Below are positions 1 to 7,020 of a DNA stretch of 64,000 nt, in pieces (the first letter of the stretch is position 1; the number at the start of each line of letters is the position of its first letter). Source of the DNA: Rhynchopus sp. YZ270_cl-10 (Eukaryota; Euglenozoa; Diplonemea; Diplonemida; Diplonemidae); contig CAXIVB010000021.1 in NCBI GenBank assembly GCA_964035575.1, positions 62,001 through 126,000 of the forward strand. The letters are read 5' to 3'. Position numbers and translations under genes: made by a program. Below the pieces are notes generated by a model, which saw nothing but the letters and a program-made list of their open reading frames with translations, made no database searches and was not told where the DNA came from.

Positions 1-78
1 ACAAGGCACTGTATCAGATATTAAGCTGATAAGAACAGATAATACACTTGATCTTAGCCAAAAGGCCGAGAAGGTATG
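1..78 (-). ncRNA. U2: U2 snRNA, 5' part only (cut by window edge)
   Basis: Spliceosomal U2 RNA, which pairs with the intron branch site. Only the 5' 78 bases lie in the window: TTCTCGGCCTTTTGGCTAAG and the TCTGTTCTTATCAGCTTAAT stretch are present. The complete gene is at 26675-26863. Confidence 0.93.
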
Positions 79-110
79 ACTTCTTTTTAGTCCATACCAA
101 ATTCGACACC

Positions 111-127
111 CATGTACAGGGAAGCAT
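111..127 (-). promoter_or_regulatory. snRNA/SL-type upstream element of U2
   Basis: ATGCTTCCCTGTACATG on the minus strand, beginning 49 bases before the U2 start. Copies at 26896-26912 and, in the reverse array, 41052-41068. The same box at the same distance precedes the SL, U3, U4 and U5 genes. Confidence 0.75.
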
Positions 128-177
128 GATGATGATCAATATTACTAGGAAACAACAAGGCAAACAGATTACACACC

Positions 178-193
178 CATGTCACAGGGAAGT
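178..193 (-). promoter_or_regulatory. Orphan snRNA-type upstream element
   Basis: ACTTCCCTGTGACATG on the minus strand, sharing flanks (TTGATCATCA before, GGGTGT after) with the U2 element about 66 bp further on. No RNA gene starts 49 bases downstream. It looks like a local duplication of the U2 promoter. Confidence 0.4.
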
Positions 194-226
194 GAGCGAA
201 GGTGATGATCAATCGTAGTAAAAACA

Positions 227-369
227 AGGCCGCCGAAGCAGCTACACAAATTGCCAATGTGGCAACGCCGAAGCGGCCCATGGCGGGAATTGGGTAGTTT
301 TCAACCAGCAATCTCTCCACAGCGTCCCTATTTGGTCATTGCTTATGGAATTATCCCGAGCGCAAGAAT
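227..369 (-). ncRNA. U4: U4 snRNA
   Basis: U4 pairs with U6 in the tri-snRNP. On the minus strand I see the 5' stem-loop region TTGCGCTCGGGATAATTCC, then GCTGGTTGAAAACTACCCAA and CCCGCCATG as in other U4 RNAs, then the 3' part CATTGGCAATTTGTGTA with a Sm-like site and a terminal hairpin GCTGC-TTCG-GCGGC-like. The start is set 50 bases after its upstream box and agrees with the human 5' end by alignment. Confidence 0.9.
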
Positions 370-402
370 ACCTCCTTTTCTCCCAGTCGTGTCACAAAGC
401 TA

Positions 403-419
403 TGTCAACAGGGAAGCGT
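403..419 (-). promoter_or_regulatory. snRNA-type upstream element of U4
   Basis: ACGCTTCCCTGTTGACA on the minus strand, starting 50 bases before U4. Copies at 27188-27204 and 40760-40776. Confidence 0.75.
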
Positions 420-480
420 GTTGGGGTGGTAACATAAAGACACCACGTAAAGCTAACACACCAGAACTACCACCACCAAT

Positions 481-497
481 GTGCCTCCCTGTAGACA
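481..497 (+). promoter_or_regulatory. snRNA-type upstream element of U3
   Basis: GTGCCTCCCTGTAGACA, 50 bases before the inferred U3 start; two bases differ from the commonest box ATGCTTCCC. Copies at 27266-27282 and 40682-40698 (minus). Confidence 0.65.
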
Positions 498-530
498 TCT
501 GTGCAGCCGATAGGTGGAACAAACAAGGGC

Positions 531-690
531 AAGACTGTACTCTACACAGGATCTGTTTTTGAGTGCATTCGTGTTGAAGATTGTTTTCTTCGGCACAAGA
601 CCAAAGCTGGATGATGACATAGGTTGGGCATGTGCAGCATGAGCACTTGCGATGATTGTCACATACTTCTTGTATTGTTTTGTCTCTCCC
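531..690 (+). ncRNA. U3: U3 snoRNA (probable)
   Basis: U3 guides early pre-rRNA cleavage in the nucleolus. The 5' end AAGACTGTACTC followed by ACAGGATCTG matches the U3 5' domain and box A. Downstream are a C'-like GGATGATGACAT (609-620), a box B-like GAGCACTTG (641-649) and a box C-like GATGATTG (651-658). I could not place a clean box D (GTCT at 682 is the best candidate), so the 3' end is approximate. Its promoter box groups it with the spliceosomal RNAs. Confidence 0.72.
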
Positions 691-840
691 CTGTATGGCG
701 CAGGGAAGAGTACCAGGCACAGCCCTTCCACTTACAGCTTGTTTTTAAGAAAAACCTCAAAAAAGGCTTCACATTACTTTTTTCACCTTCAAGGACATCT
801 TGATCAATCAAGAAGTTACCACACTATCCTCGCTCTCAAC

Positions 841-857
841 ATGCTTCCATGTGTAGC
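841..857 (+). promoter_or_regulatory. snRNA-type upstream element of U5
   Basis: ATGCTTCCATGTGTAGC, starting 50 bases before U5. Copies at 27626-27642 and 40322-40338 (minus). Confidence 0.7.
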
Positions 858-890
858 AAAGTGCATACAGCAATAGAACAAAACAGAGCC

Positions 891-1001
891 ATATCACGGT
901 TCTTGCCCATATCGAACTCATCTTTCGCCTTTTACTAAAGATGACCGTGGGTAAGAGCCACTAAGTGAAAGCATAATTTTTGAAGGGGCCTTTGTGTCTC
1001 A
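891..1001 (+). ncRNA. U5: U5 snRNA
   Basis: U5 aligns exons during both splicing steps. The invariant loop CGCCTTTTACTAAAG lies at 927-941. The flanking stem pairs GGTTCTTGCCCA with TGGGTAAGAGCC. A Sm site AATTTTTGA follows, then a short 3' hairpin region GGGGCC..., whose exact end is uncertain. Confidence 0.93.
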
Positions 1002-1027
1002 TCTGTTTTTAAGTCTTGACAACCACT

Positions 1028-1044
1028 ACGCTTCCCTGAAGGTG
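1028..1044 (+). promoter_or_regulatory. snRNA-type upstream element of U1
   Basis: ACGCTTCCCTGAAGGTG, about 50 bases before U1. Copies at 27813-27829 and 40135-40151 (minus). Confidence 0.72.
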
Positions 1045-1077
1045 TTGGAGTTTCGCATGTTGTTAAACTCAGCTAGA

Positions 1078-1222
1078 GGTTACATACCTTACTGGTGTCT
1101 GACCTGATCAACAAGGGCGTCGACACACCAGTGGCCCTTGCATTGCACTGCGCAGGGGATACTGGTGGCACTAGCTTCGGCTGGCTTGCACAGTGAAATT
1201 TTTGACAGCGGCGGTGCTGTGC
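1078..1222 (+). ncRNA. U1: U1 snRNA
   Basis: U1 recognises 5' splice sites. The 5' tail contains CATACC, complementary to GGTATG. A closing stem pairs CTGGTGT with ACACCAG. Stem-loop II carries the loop CATTGCAC (1141-1148), the classical U1A site. A Sm site AAATTTTTGA precedes the terminal hairpin CAGC-ggcggt-GCTG. The 5' end could lie anywhere from 1078 to 1083: spacing from the upstream box favours 1078, alignment favours 1083. Confidence 0.9.
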
Positions 1223-1461
1223 TTTGCACAAACCCGCCTTTTTAAACAAACAAACCAAAACAAACGTGATCACACAAACCATCATGTTACCCAGTAAACC
1301 CAGTAAACCCAGCACACTGGTCTAGAGGGATCGACCACTGAGTGGTGACCTGTGAGCACACAGGCACCTGCTCCGATGCAGTAGTGCAGCGCACTAAGTG
1401 TTGTGCTAAGGACTGGCCAAACTTGTTAAACCTGCTGACCCACAAACCGGTTTTCACAACC
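1223..1461. other. Spacer between U1 and 5S, no gene seen
   Basis: Unique sequence with a triple CCCAGTAAA near 1291-1312. No RNA gene, promoter box or coding signal recognised. Confidence 0.5.
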
Positions 1462-1507
1462 GAAGCAAAAACAAGGTCAGAAATAAAAAGCTCTTCAAAG
1501 GTTTTCG
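1462..1507 (+). promoter_or_regulatory. Conserved block upstream of 5S gene 1
   Basis: About 45 bases, GAAGCAAAAACAAG... to ...CTTCAAAGGTTTT, nearly identical to 2217-2262 before the second 5S gene and at the same distance from it. Absent before the two minus-strand 5S genes, so it may be only a duplication footprint. Confidence 0.45.
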
Positions 1508-1523
1508 AACCTGACTCAGTATT

Positions 1524-1642
1524 GGATTCGGCCATACTCTGGTGAATACACCTCATCCCGCCTGATTTGAGAAGTTAAGCACCAGCAGGCCTGGATAGTA
1601 CTGGCGTGGGTGACCAGCTGGGAAGTCCGGGTGCTTGAATCC
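1524..1642 (+). rRNA. 5S: 5S ribosomal RNA, gene 1
   Basis: 119 bases. The ends GGATTC and GAATCC pair as helix I. The conserved loop A/C parts are GAGAAGTTAAGCACCAGCAG, and TAGTACTGGCGTGGGTGACC is the internal control region and 3' domain. A TTTTT terminator starts at 1643. Confidence 0.96.
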
Positions 1643-1688
1643 TTTTTGCTTTTCTTCCGTGTTGGTGTGTGGTTTTCGGACATCCAGA

Positions 1689-1724
1689 CCCTGACCCACC
1701 TCCAACAAGACAACCCTGTCTTGT
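1689..1724 (+). promoter_or_regulatory. Dyad promoter element of RNA Y
   Basis: Begins CCTGACCCACCTCCAACAAG and contains the dyad ACAAGACA-accc-TGTCTTGT. The same element precedes U6, SRP RNA and RNAs X and X'. Copies at 28474-28509 and 39455-39490 (minus). Confidence 0.75.
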
Positions 1725-1747
1725 ATCCCTGTGTTTGTTGCACTATC

Positions 1748-2127
1748 CAGAGAGCAGAAATGAGGGGAGACTACACCACCGACGGTGCTTCAGCCTACAG
1801 GAGCATGCTGGAATGTGAATGCTGCATGACAGCATTCATAATTTCACCTTTGGTGAGATGGAGATGAGCGCAAAGGTGCAAAAATGCACAACAAAAACTG
1901 AGGAAGAGGCATCCATACTCCCCAGAAGGGACGTGCGCACCTGCAGCCAAAAATTCTCCTGTGCTTAATATCATGCGCGCTGGGGATGCCGAAATAGCTA
2001 AACTGTTGCAAGAAGTGGGACTAATTCCCAGGCAGTTGCCCTGTACAACATGCAAGTCCACAATGCCAGAAACACTGTACTGGACACCAAGATACTCCAA
2101 GAAGATCGCAAACTGGCCTTATTTTAG
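1748..2127 (+). ncRNA. Unidentified Pol III-type RNA 'Y' (candidate)
   Basis: Inferred from the dyad element ending 23 bases upstream, the spacing seen at U6 and SRP RNA. The region holds a perfect 8-bp hairpin, GAATGCTG-catga-CAGCATTC, at about 1818-1838. Both ends are weakly defined: the start comes from promoter spacing and the end from the only T-run (ATTTTA near 2122-2127). I could not match it to RNase P, RNase MRP, 7SK or telomerase RNA by eye. A dead promoter remnant is the alternative. Confidence 0.5.
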
Positions 2128-2216
2128 GTGAAATGACCTAATGCAGAGTGCAGCGGAACAGGGGAGACAAATAAAGTTTCCTGTACCATGCAACACCCAA
2201 GACCTTTTGCACAAGT

Positions 2217-2262
2217 GAAGCAAAAACAAGCTCAGAAATATAAAGCTCTTCAAAGGTTTTCC
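2217..2262 (+). promoter_or_regulatory. Conserved block upstream of 5S gene 2
   Basis: Partner of the block at 1462-1507; differs at only a few bases. Confidence 0.45.
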
Positions 2263-2278
2263 ACCCAGACCCATTATT

Positions 2279-2397
2279 GGATTCGGCCATACTCTGGTGA
2301 ATACACCTCATCCCGCCTGATTTGAGAAGTTAAGCACCAGCAGGCCTGGATAGTACTGGCGTGGGTGACCAGCTGGGAAGTCCGGGTGCTTGAATCC
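2279..2397 (+). rRNA. 5S: 5S ribosomal RNA, gene 2
   Basis: 119 bases, same sequence as gene 1 as far as I compared. TTTTTT follows at once. Confidence 0.96.
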
Positions 2398-2480
2398 TTT
2401 TTTCCTTATTTGTGGTGTAACACACAGAAGTTGGTCGAAAAGTGAACTGATAGTATTCAGCGCAAAGCATGATTATTGAA

Positions 2481-2552
2481 GGGTATATAGCTCAGTGGTA
2501 GAGCATTCGGCTGCAGTCCGAACGGTCCCTGGTTCGAACCCGGGTGTGCCCT
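2481..2552 (+). tRNA. tRNA-Cys(GCA)
   Basis: Acceptor GGGTATA pairs with TGTGCCC; anticodon loop CTGCAGT; T-loop TTCGAAC. First gene of the tRNA block, 84 bases after 5S gene 2; T-run at 2556. Confidence 0.97.
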
Positions 2553-2653
2553 CTCTTTTTGTTTCAAGACCAGATTTTCTCTTGAGTGTTACTTCTCCCT
2601 TTTTGGTTTTGAATTCCATCCCCACCTTGTAAAGATTCGTTTAAGAAATGTAA

Positions 2654-2726
2654 GGGGGTTTAGCTCAAATGGTAGAGCGCTCGCTCAGCATGCGAGAGGT
2701 AGAGGGATCGATACCCTCAATCTCCA
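2654..2726 (+). tRNA. tRNA-Ala(AGC), C33
   Basis: Acceptor GGGGGTT/AATCTCC; anticodon stem CTCGC/GCGAG with loop TCAGCAT, so position 33 is C instead of U. T-arm GAGGG-ATCGATA-CCCTC. Confidence 0.93.
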
Positions 2727-2817
2727 AACATTTTTTGGCTTGGAAACACTGTTGTGATATTTCCAGATCTCGATTCTTTTTGGTACCAAAGAAAAAGAAG
2801 GAAGCGACAGAATTGTA

Positions 2818-2889
2818 TCTCCTATGGTGTAGTGGTTAGCACTCGAGACTCTGAATCTCGCGACCGCGGTTCGAATCCGCGTAGGAGAA
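2818..2889 (+). tRNA. tRNA-Gln(CTG)
   Basis: Acceptor TCTCCTA/TAGGAGA; loop CTCTGAA; T-arm CGCGG-TTCGAAT-CCGCG. Confidence 0.97.
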
Positions 2890-2982
2890 CTTTCCTTTTT
2901 CTCCGTTTCGTCCCTTGTTATTCTCCTCTATGACTGGTTGAAACACATTCCCACTTCCATATTCTTGTTGGCTTTTATTGAA

Positions 2983-3064
2983 GGCGAGATGGCCGAGTGG
3001 TCTAAGGCGCCAGGTTAAGGCCCTGGTCCCTTCGGGGGCGTGGGTTCAAACCCCACTCTCGTCA
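2983..3064 (+). tRNA. tRNA-Leu(AAG)
   Basis: 82 bases with the long variable arm of leucine tRNAs; acceptor GGCGAGA/TCTCGTC; loop TTAAGGC. Confidence 0.97.
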
Positions 3065-3153
3065 CTTGTTATTCTTTTTCATTTTCATTTTCAATCTATC
3101 CCTTTTGTTTTGTTTTCAAGATTGTGCAAAACACAAAAAGCACACTTGTCAGG

Positions 3154-3226
3154 TCCTCCTTGGCGCAGTCGGTAGCGCGTCAGGCTGTTAACCTGCAGGT
3201 CGTTGGTTCGAACCCAACAGGAGGAG
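3154..3226 (+). tRNA. tRNA-Asn(GTT), gene 1
   Basis: Acceptor TCCTCCT/AGGAGGA, discriminator G; loop CTGTTAA. A second gene with the same mature sequence lies at 8707. Confidence 0.97.
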
Positions 3227-3285
3227 ACTTTTTTCCCTTCTCAAACCATTTTCTGTTCTTTGCAAAAGTCATAAAAAACTGGGAA

Positions 3286-3367
3286 GGCGAGATGGCCGAG
3301 CGGTCTAAGGCGCCAGGTTTAGGCCCTGGTCTCTTCGGAGGCGTGGGTTCAAACCCCACTCTCGTCA
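3286..3367 (+). tRNA. tRNA-Leu(TAG)
   Basis: Long variable arm; loop TTTAGGC. Very close to the Leu(AAG) gene at 2983, with differences mostly in the anticodon loop and variable arm. Confidence 0.97.
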
Positions 3368-3431
3368 CGTTATTACCATTTTTCCGCAGAAAACCCACCT
3401 CTTGTGGAAAACAGTTCCGGTCATTATTGTA

Positions 3432-3504
3432 GCAGCTATCGTCTAGTGGTTAGGACGCTCGCCTCACACGCGAGAGATCGTCGGTTCAATCCCGACTAGC
3501 TGTA
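3432..3504 (+). tRNA. tRNA-Val(CAC)
   Basis: Acceptor GCAGCTA/TAGCTGT with a G1-U72 wobble; loop CTCACAC. Confidence 0.96.
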
Positions 3505-3594
3505 ATTTCTTTTTGAACTTTCCTTCACATTTTCGTTCAATGCAACGATCGAAAAGATGTCCCCATGCAGATAATAGTTTTGCCTACTATCAGA

Positions 3595-3666
3595 TCCGCT
3601 GTAGTATAGTGGTTAGAACAGCCGGCTCTCACCCGGCAGACCGGGGTTCAATTCCCCGCAGCGGAA
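3595..3666 (+). tRNA. tRNA-Glu(CTC)
   Basis: Acceptor TCCGCTG/CAGCGGA; loop CTCTCAC; T-arm CGGGG-TTCAATT-CCCCG. Confidence 0.97.
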
Positions 3667-3760
3667 AATACCTTTTTTTAGACCAAGTTTTGGAGAGAAG
3701 AATTTCTGACTTTTGAATATTAACGCCATCATGTAAATCTGGATGAAGAAAATAATCAGT

Positions 3761-3832
3761 GGCTTAGTGGTCTAGTGGCATGATTCTCGCTTCGGGTGCG
3801 AGAGGTCCAGGGTTCGATTCCCTGCTGAGCCC
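3761..3832 (+). tRNA. tRNA-Pro(CGG)
   Basis: Acceptor GGCTTAG/CTGAGCC; loop TTCGGGT. Differs from Pro(TGG) at 11968 only at anticodon position 34. Confidence 0.97.
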
Positions 3833-4046
3833 CTCTTTTTATTTAGGTAGTTTCTTGCTTGGGAATTGTTTAGAAAAATTATTTCCACATCTTTTCGACC
3901 ACCAAAATCCCAAGATGAAGAAGTTTGGAAAAGTGCATTTTTGTGAAAGTATTTTGCCATATCTTTGTTGTCACCAAAATCCCAAGATGGTGAGAGAATC
4001 TTGAAAAATCATTTTCCATATTTTCACTTCCCAGTGAAAAAGAGAA

Positions 4047-4119
4047 TACCCATGGTGGGGATCGAACCCACAATCTTTCGCTTAGGAAGCGAACGCCTTA
4101 TCCATTGGGCTACACGGGC
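4047..4119 (-). tRNA. tRNA-Arg(CCT)
   Basis: Acceptor GCCCGTG/CATGGGT; anticodon stem TTCGC/GCGAA with loop TTCCTAA. First minus-strand tRNA of the block. Confidence 0.96.
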
Positions 4120-4225
4120 CTAATAGTTTTACCTTCTTTCCTTTTCTCTGGGGTGGTCAAATTTAGGACAAGAGACTTTTCTGCATGACCACCCCACAAT
4201 GATTCTTTGGTTTAAATGAATGTGA

Positions 4226-4298
4226 GCCTCCCTAGCTCAGTCGGTAGAGCGCAAGGCCCTTAACCTTGTGGTCGCGGGTTCGAGCCCCGCGGGAGGTG
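4226..4298 (+). tRNA. tRNA-Lys(CTT), gene 1
   Basis: Acceptor GCCTCCC/GGGAGGT; loop CCCTTAA, i.e. 33 is C if the stem is CAAGG/CCTTG, though the stem may shift by one base. Same mature sequence as the minus-strand gene at 9337. Confidence 0.95.
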
Positions 4299-5116
4299 CT
4301 TTTCTTTTTGAATGTTCACGATTTTGCAGGTTTCTGAGATTTTGAGGCAAATGAAAACCAAAAAATATTTCCTCCACTTGATCTCAGTTCTGTTTCGTTG
4401 GCAAGTTGAGAGTGGAATTTGGGTGAAAATATGTGTTTTCCGAACCAACACAGGACTCCCACCGACCGGTGTAGGTTTTGCGTTCAACCAGGTGTGAACT
4501 GCTTCCACTCGCGAAAAGTGCCAGACCCTTTTGCTGGGGATAGCACGTTTCAGCCCCACAACTTATCTCCTTTCTGGGCATGTCCAGTGTGCTCAGCTGC
4601 CGCTTCTTGGCGACTCACCAGTACAGAGTGGTGGAATCCAGCACAGAATGGAATGGCTGGGAAATCCTTAGCAATCCATAATTCAGATGGAAAAACTCCT
4701 GACCCGGCTATTGAATTTTCGGATCATTTTCTCAGTCACAATGCAAGCACAGAATGGAAACCAAAACCAAGCACAGAATGGAACACGGCTATAAGACTCC
4801 AGCCATTCCATTCTGTGCTGGTTTTTCGTTTCCATTCTGTGCTTGCATTGTGACTGAGAAAATGATCTGAAAATTCAATACCCGGGTCAGGAGTTTTTTT
4901 TTCCACTCCTAACAAATCCTTACAGTAAGCCTATAAGTCTCCAGCCATTCCATTCTGTGCTGGTTTTTGGAGCCCATTCTGTGAGCACTCGCTCGGGCCT
5001 GTACTGGAGTATAGCGGCCAGGCCATCTCCCTTCTGCGTTCCTGCCTGTCACATCCAGTGCTCAGTTGCTGCTTCTTCAGCACAACCGCATCACATCACA
5101 TCACCAAAAAATAGAA
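4299..5116. other. Spacer with a long palindrome and CAGCACAGAATGG repeats
   Basis: No RNA gene. It carries several copies of CAGCACAGAATGG in both orientations and the inverted repeat at 4690-4905. It is one of the larger gaps in the tRNA block. Confidence 0.6.
4690..4905. repeat. Imperfect inverted repeat, arms ~100 bp
   Basis: The left arm runs from AAACTCCTGACCCGG through CTCAGTCACAATGCAAGC; the right arm is its near reverse complement, ending CCCGGGTCAGGAGTTT. The centre is ~12 bases. It resembles a MITE-like element but I see no target-site duplication. Copies at 31475-31690 and 63059-63274. Confidence 0.75.
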
Positions 5117-5188
5117 AGGCAACTGGGGGGATCGAACCCCCGACCCTTGGTTTACAAGACCAATGCTCTGCCACTGAGCTAAATCGCC
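5117..5188 (-). tRNA. tRNA-Thr(TGT)
   Basis: Acceptor GGCGATT/AGTTGCC; loop CTTGTAA with normal T33, unlike the other two Thr species here. Confidence 0.97.
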
Positions 5189-5270
5189 GCTGATTAAGAT
5201 GCTTTTGCTGTTTCTCCTGCGAAGAAGTTTTTCAAGACAACACAGAAAGGAAAGTGTGTAAAAAAAGAAA

Positions 5271-5341
5271 TGACCCTAGACGGAATCGAACCGCCGTTGA
5301 TGGATTTGGAATCCATAGTGCTACCGCTACACCATAGGGCC
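5271..5341 (-). tRNA. tRNA-Trp(CCA)
   Basis: Acceptor GGCCCTA/TAGGGTC; stem ATGGA/TCCAT with loop TTCCAAA. Confidence 0.96.
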
Positions 5342-5426
5342 CATGATTTAGGGCTTCAATGCGTTTAGCATGAAGGTGGAAATTTTGCTGAAAATCCCAC
5401 ACAAAGGAAAAAGACACACAAAAAAG

Positions 5427-5499
5427 TGCGAGGTGCCAGGATCGAACTGACGACCTTAGGATTATGGGACCTACGCGCTCCCGACTGCGCCAACCTCGC
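5427..5499 (-). tRNA. tRNA-Met(CAT), elongator, C33
   Basis: Acceptor GCGAGGT/ACCTCGC; loop CCCATAA gives C33. The anticodon stem TAGGT/TCCTA has a T-T pair next to the loop. T-loop TTCGATC marks it as elongator; the initiator is at 12829. Confidence 0.92.
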
Positions 5500-5623
5500 C
5501 TTGATATTATCGTATCATTAAGAAATACATGGGGTGCAAATTTCTACAGGTTTGTGTGGCAAAAAAATTTTTTTGAGCCAAATAATTTTATGGGCTTCTG
5601 TGAAAACAATGACAGTTGTAGAA

Positions 5624-5707
5624 CCTCTCGTAGCTCAATTGGTAGAGCGCTCGACTGTAGAATACTCGGTTATCGAGCGGTCGCTGGTTCGATTCCGGCC
5701 GAGAGGA
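5624..5707 (+). tRNA. tRNA-Tyr(GTA) with 11-base intron
   Basis: Acceptor CCTCTCG/CGAGAGG; anticodon stem CTCGA/TCGAG. The segment between is 18 bases, 7 of loop (CTGTAG...A) plus an 11-base intron, placed at 5661-5671 (AATACTCGGTT) by the canonical position after base 37. Trypanosomatid tRNA-Tyr also has an 11-base intron. Confidence 0.95.
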
Positions 5708-5784
5708 TTTTTTTCATTTTCGTGTTCCAGGTTATATTCTTCAAACAGATGACTGCCTAAAAACAAAGAACGGTGAGAATTACA

Positions 5785-5866
5785 GCAGTCGTATCCAAGT
5801 GGTTACGGAGGTGGACTAGAAATCCATTGGGCTCTGCCCGCGCAGGTTCAAGTCCTGCCGACTGCG
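5785..5866 (+). tRNA. tRNA-Ser(AGA)
   Basis: 82 bases, variable arm GGGCTCTGCCC; acceptor GCAGTCG/CGACTGC; loop CTAGAAA. Confidence 0.97.
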
Positions 5867-5964
5867 ATTCATTTTTTGTTCACAAATTTTCGTGCATTTT
5901 CGTCGTTTCTGTGCTCATTTTAGACCATTTTGATGCGCGAAAATAAATCAGAGTGAAGATTGTA

Positions 5965-6036
5965 TCCTCGGTAGTATAGAGGTCAGTATTTCCGCCTGTC
6001 ACGCGGAAGACCCGGGTTCAATTCCCGGCCGGGGAA
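5965..6036 (+). tRNA. tRNA-Asp(GTC), gene 1
   Basis: Acceptor TCCTCGG/CCGGGGA; loop CTGTCAC. Second gene at 12331. Confidence 0.97.
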
Positions 6037-6098
6037 TTCTTTTTTGTACAGGGCTCCCACTCATTGTTTCGTTTCTTTTCTGATGAAAATCAAATCAG

Positions 6099-6171
6099 GC
6101 CCCGTTGGCGCAATGGATAGCGCGTTGGACTTCGAATCCAAAGGTTGCGGGTTCGAGTCCCGCACGGGGTT
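6099..6171 (+). tRNA. tRNA-Arg(TCG)
   Basis: Acceptor GCCCCGT/ACGGGGT; loop CTTCGAA. Confidence 0.97.
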
Positions 6172-6441
6172 AACTTTTTGAACATTGTTTTTTTGAACTT
6201 TTTTGAAAACACAAAAAAGTGAGGTTGGTGTCAAGTGAAATCACAGTGGAACAACAGATACAAATTTGGGTCCAGTGGGAAGGGGTCTCCCAGGAATTTT
6301 GGATTTTTTGGCAGTCAACCCATCCAGAAGAACCTTAAAAAATCTTGGGAAAAACTTGAAAACTGGAAATTCTTTGAAAAGCTGACATTTCAGAATTTTT
6401 TTCTGAACATGAAAATTTTACTTCCTCCTAAAAAAAAGAAC

Positions 6442-6513
6442 TGCACTTACCGGGAGTCGAACCCGGGCCGCTCGCTTGGAAGGCGAGAATACTAACCGTT
6501 ATACCATAAGTGC
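6442..6513 (-). tRNA. tRNA-Gly(TCC)
   Basis: Acceptor GCACTTA/TAAGTGC; stem CTCGC/GCGAG with loop CTTCCAA. Confidence 0.97.
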
Positions 6514-6602
6514 TGTTACTTTCATGCAAAGTGTTTTCTTTGTGGGGGGCAATTTCAAAATAAAAAAAATTTGAAATTGTTCAAATTGCCCAAAAAAAGA
6601 AG

Positions 6603-6674
6603 CAACCGTGGCAGGACTCGAACCTGCAACCGCCTGATCCGTGGTCAGGCGCTCTTCCATTGAGCCACACGGTC
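6603..6674 (-). tRNA. tRNA-Arg(ACG), C33
   Basis: Acceptor GACCGTG/CACGGTT; stem CCTGA/TCAGG with loop CCACGGA, so position 33 is C. Confidence 0.92.
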
Positions 6675-6761
6675 CATGTCTTTAGGCAATAGTATTTTTT
6701 ATGTGGCCTGCATATTTTTGGAGTTGGAAAAAATGAAAATGGTTGATTGCACAGCTAAAAA

Positions 6762-6833
6762 AGCGGTTACCGAGAATTGAACTCGGGTCTCCCGTGCCAC
6801 AAACGGGTGTTCTAACCACTAAACCATAACCGC
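6762..6833 (-). tRNA. tRNA-His(GTG)
   Basis: Acceptor GCGGTTA/TAACCGC; loop TTGTGGC. The base before position 1 is A, so the G-1 of mature tRNA-His must be added after transcription. Confidence 0.96.
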
Positions 6834-6949
6834 TTGAATATTCCCACTTATTGGGATCTCAGAAAGGGTTTTATTTCCTGGGATATTGTGAAATATTTTT
6901 CAAACATGCAACGAGCGGCAACTCGAGCACAATTTCGACTAATATCGTA

Positions 6950-7020
6950 GCGTAATTGGTCTAGTGGTAGAATGGCCCCCCGCCACGGGGTCGGCCCGGG
7001 TTCGATTCCCGGATTACGCA
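6950..7020 (+). tRNA. tRNA-Gly(GCC), C33
   Basis: Acceptor GCGTAAT/ATTACGC; stem GCCCC/GGGGT with loop CCGCCAC (C33). Confidence 0.93.

Noticed and set aside
3040-3432. 130-aa open frame with GSNPTLVT and similar motifs
   Set aside because: It is a tRNA run read in frame: GSNPT, GFEPT, GIEP and RGSNPR-like peptides come from T-arm sequence such as GGTTCGAA. The same signature recurs in many frames across the tRNA block.
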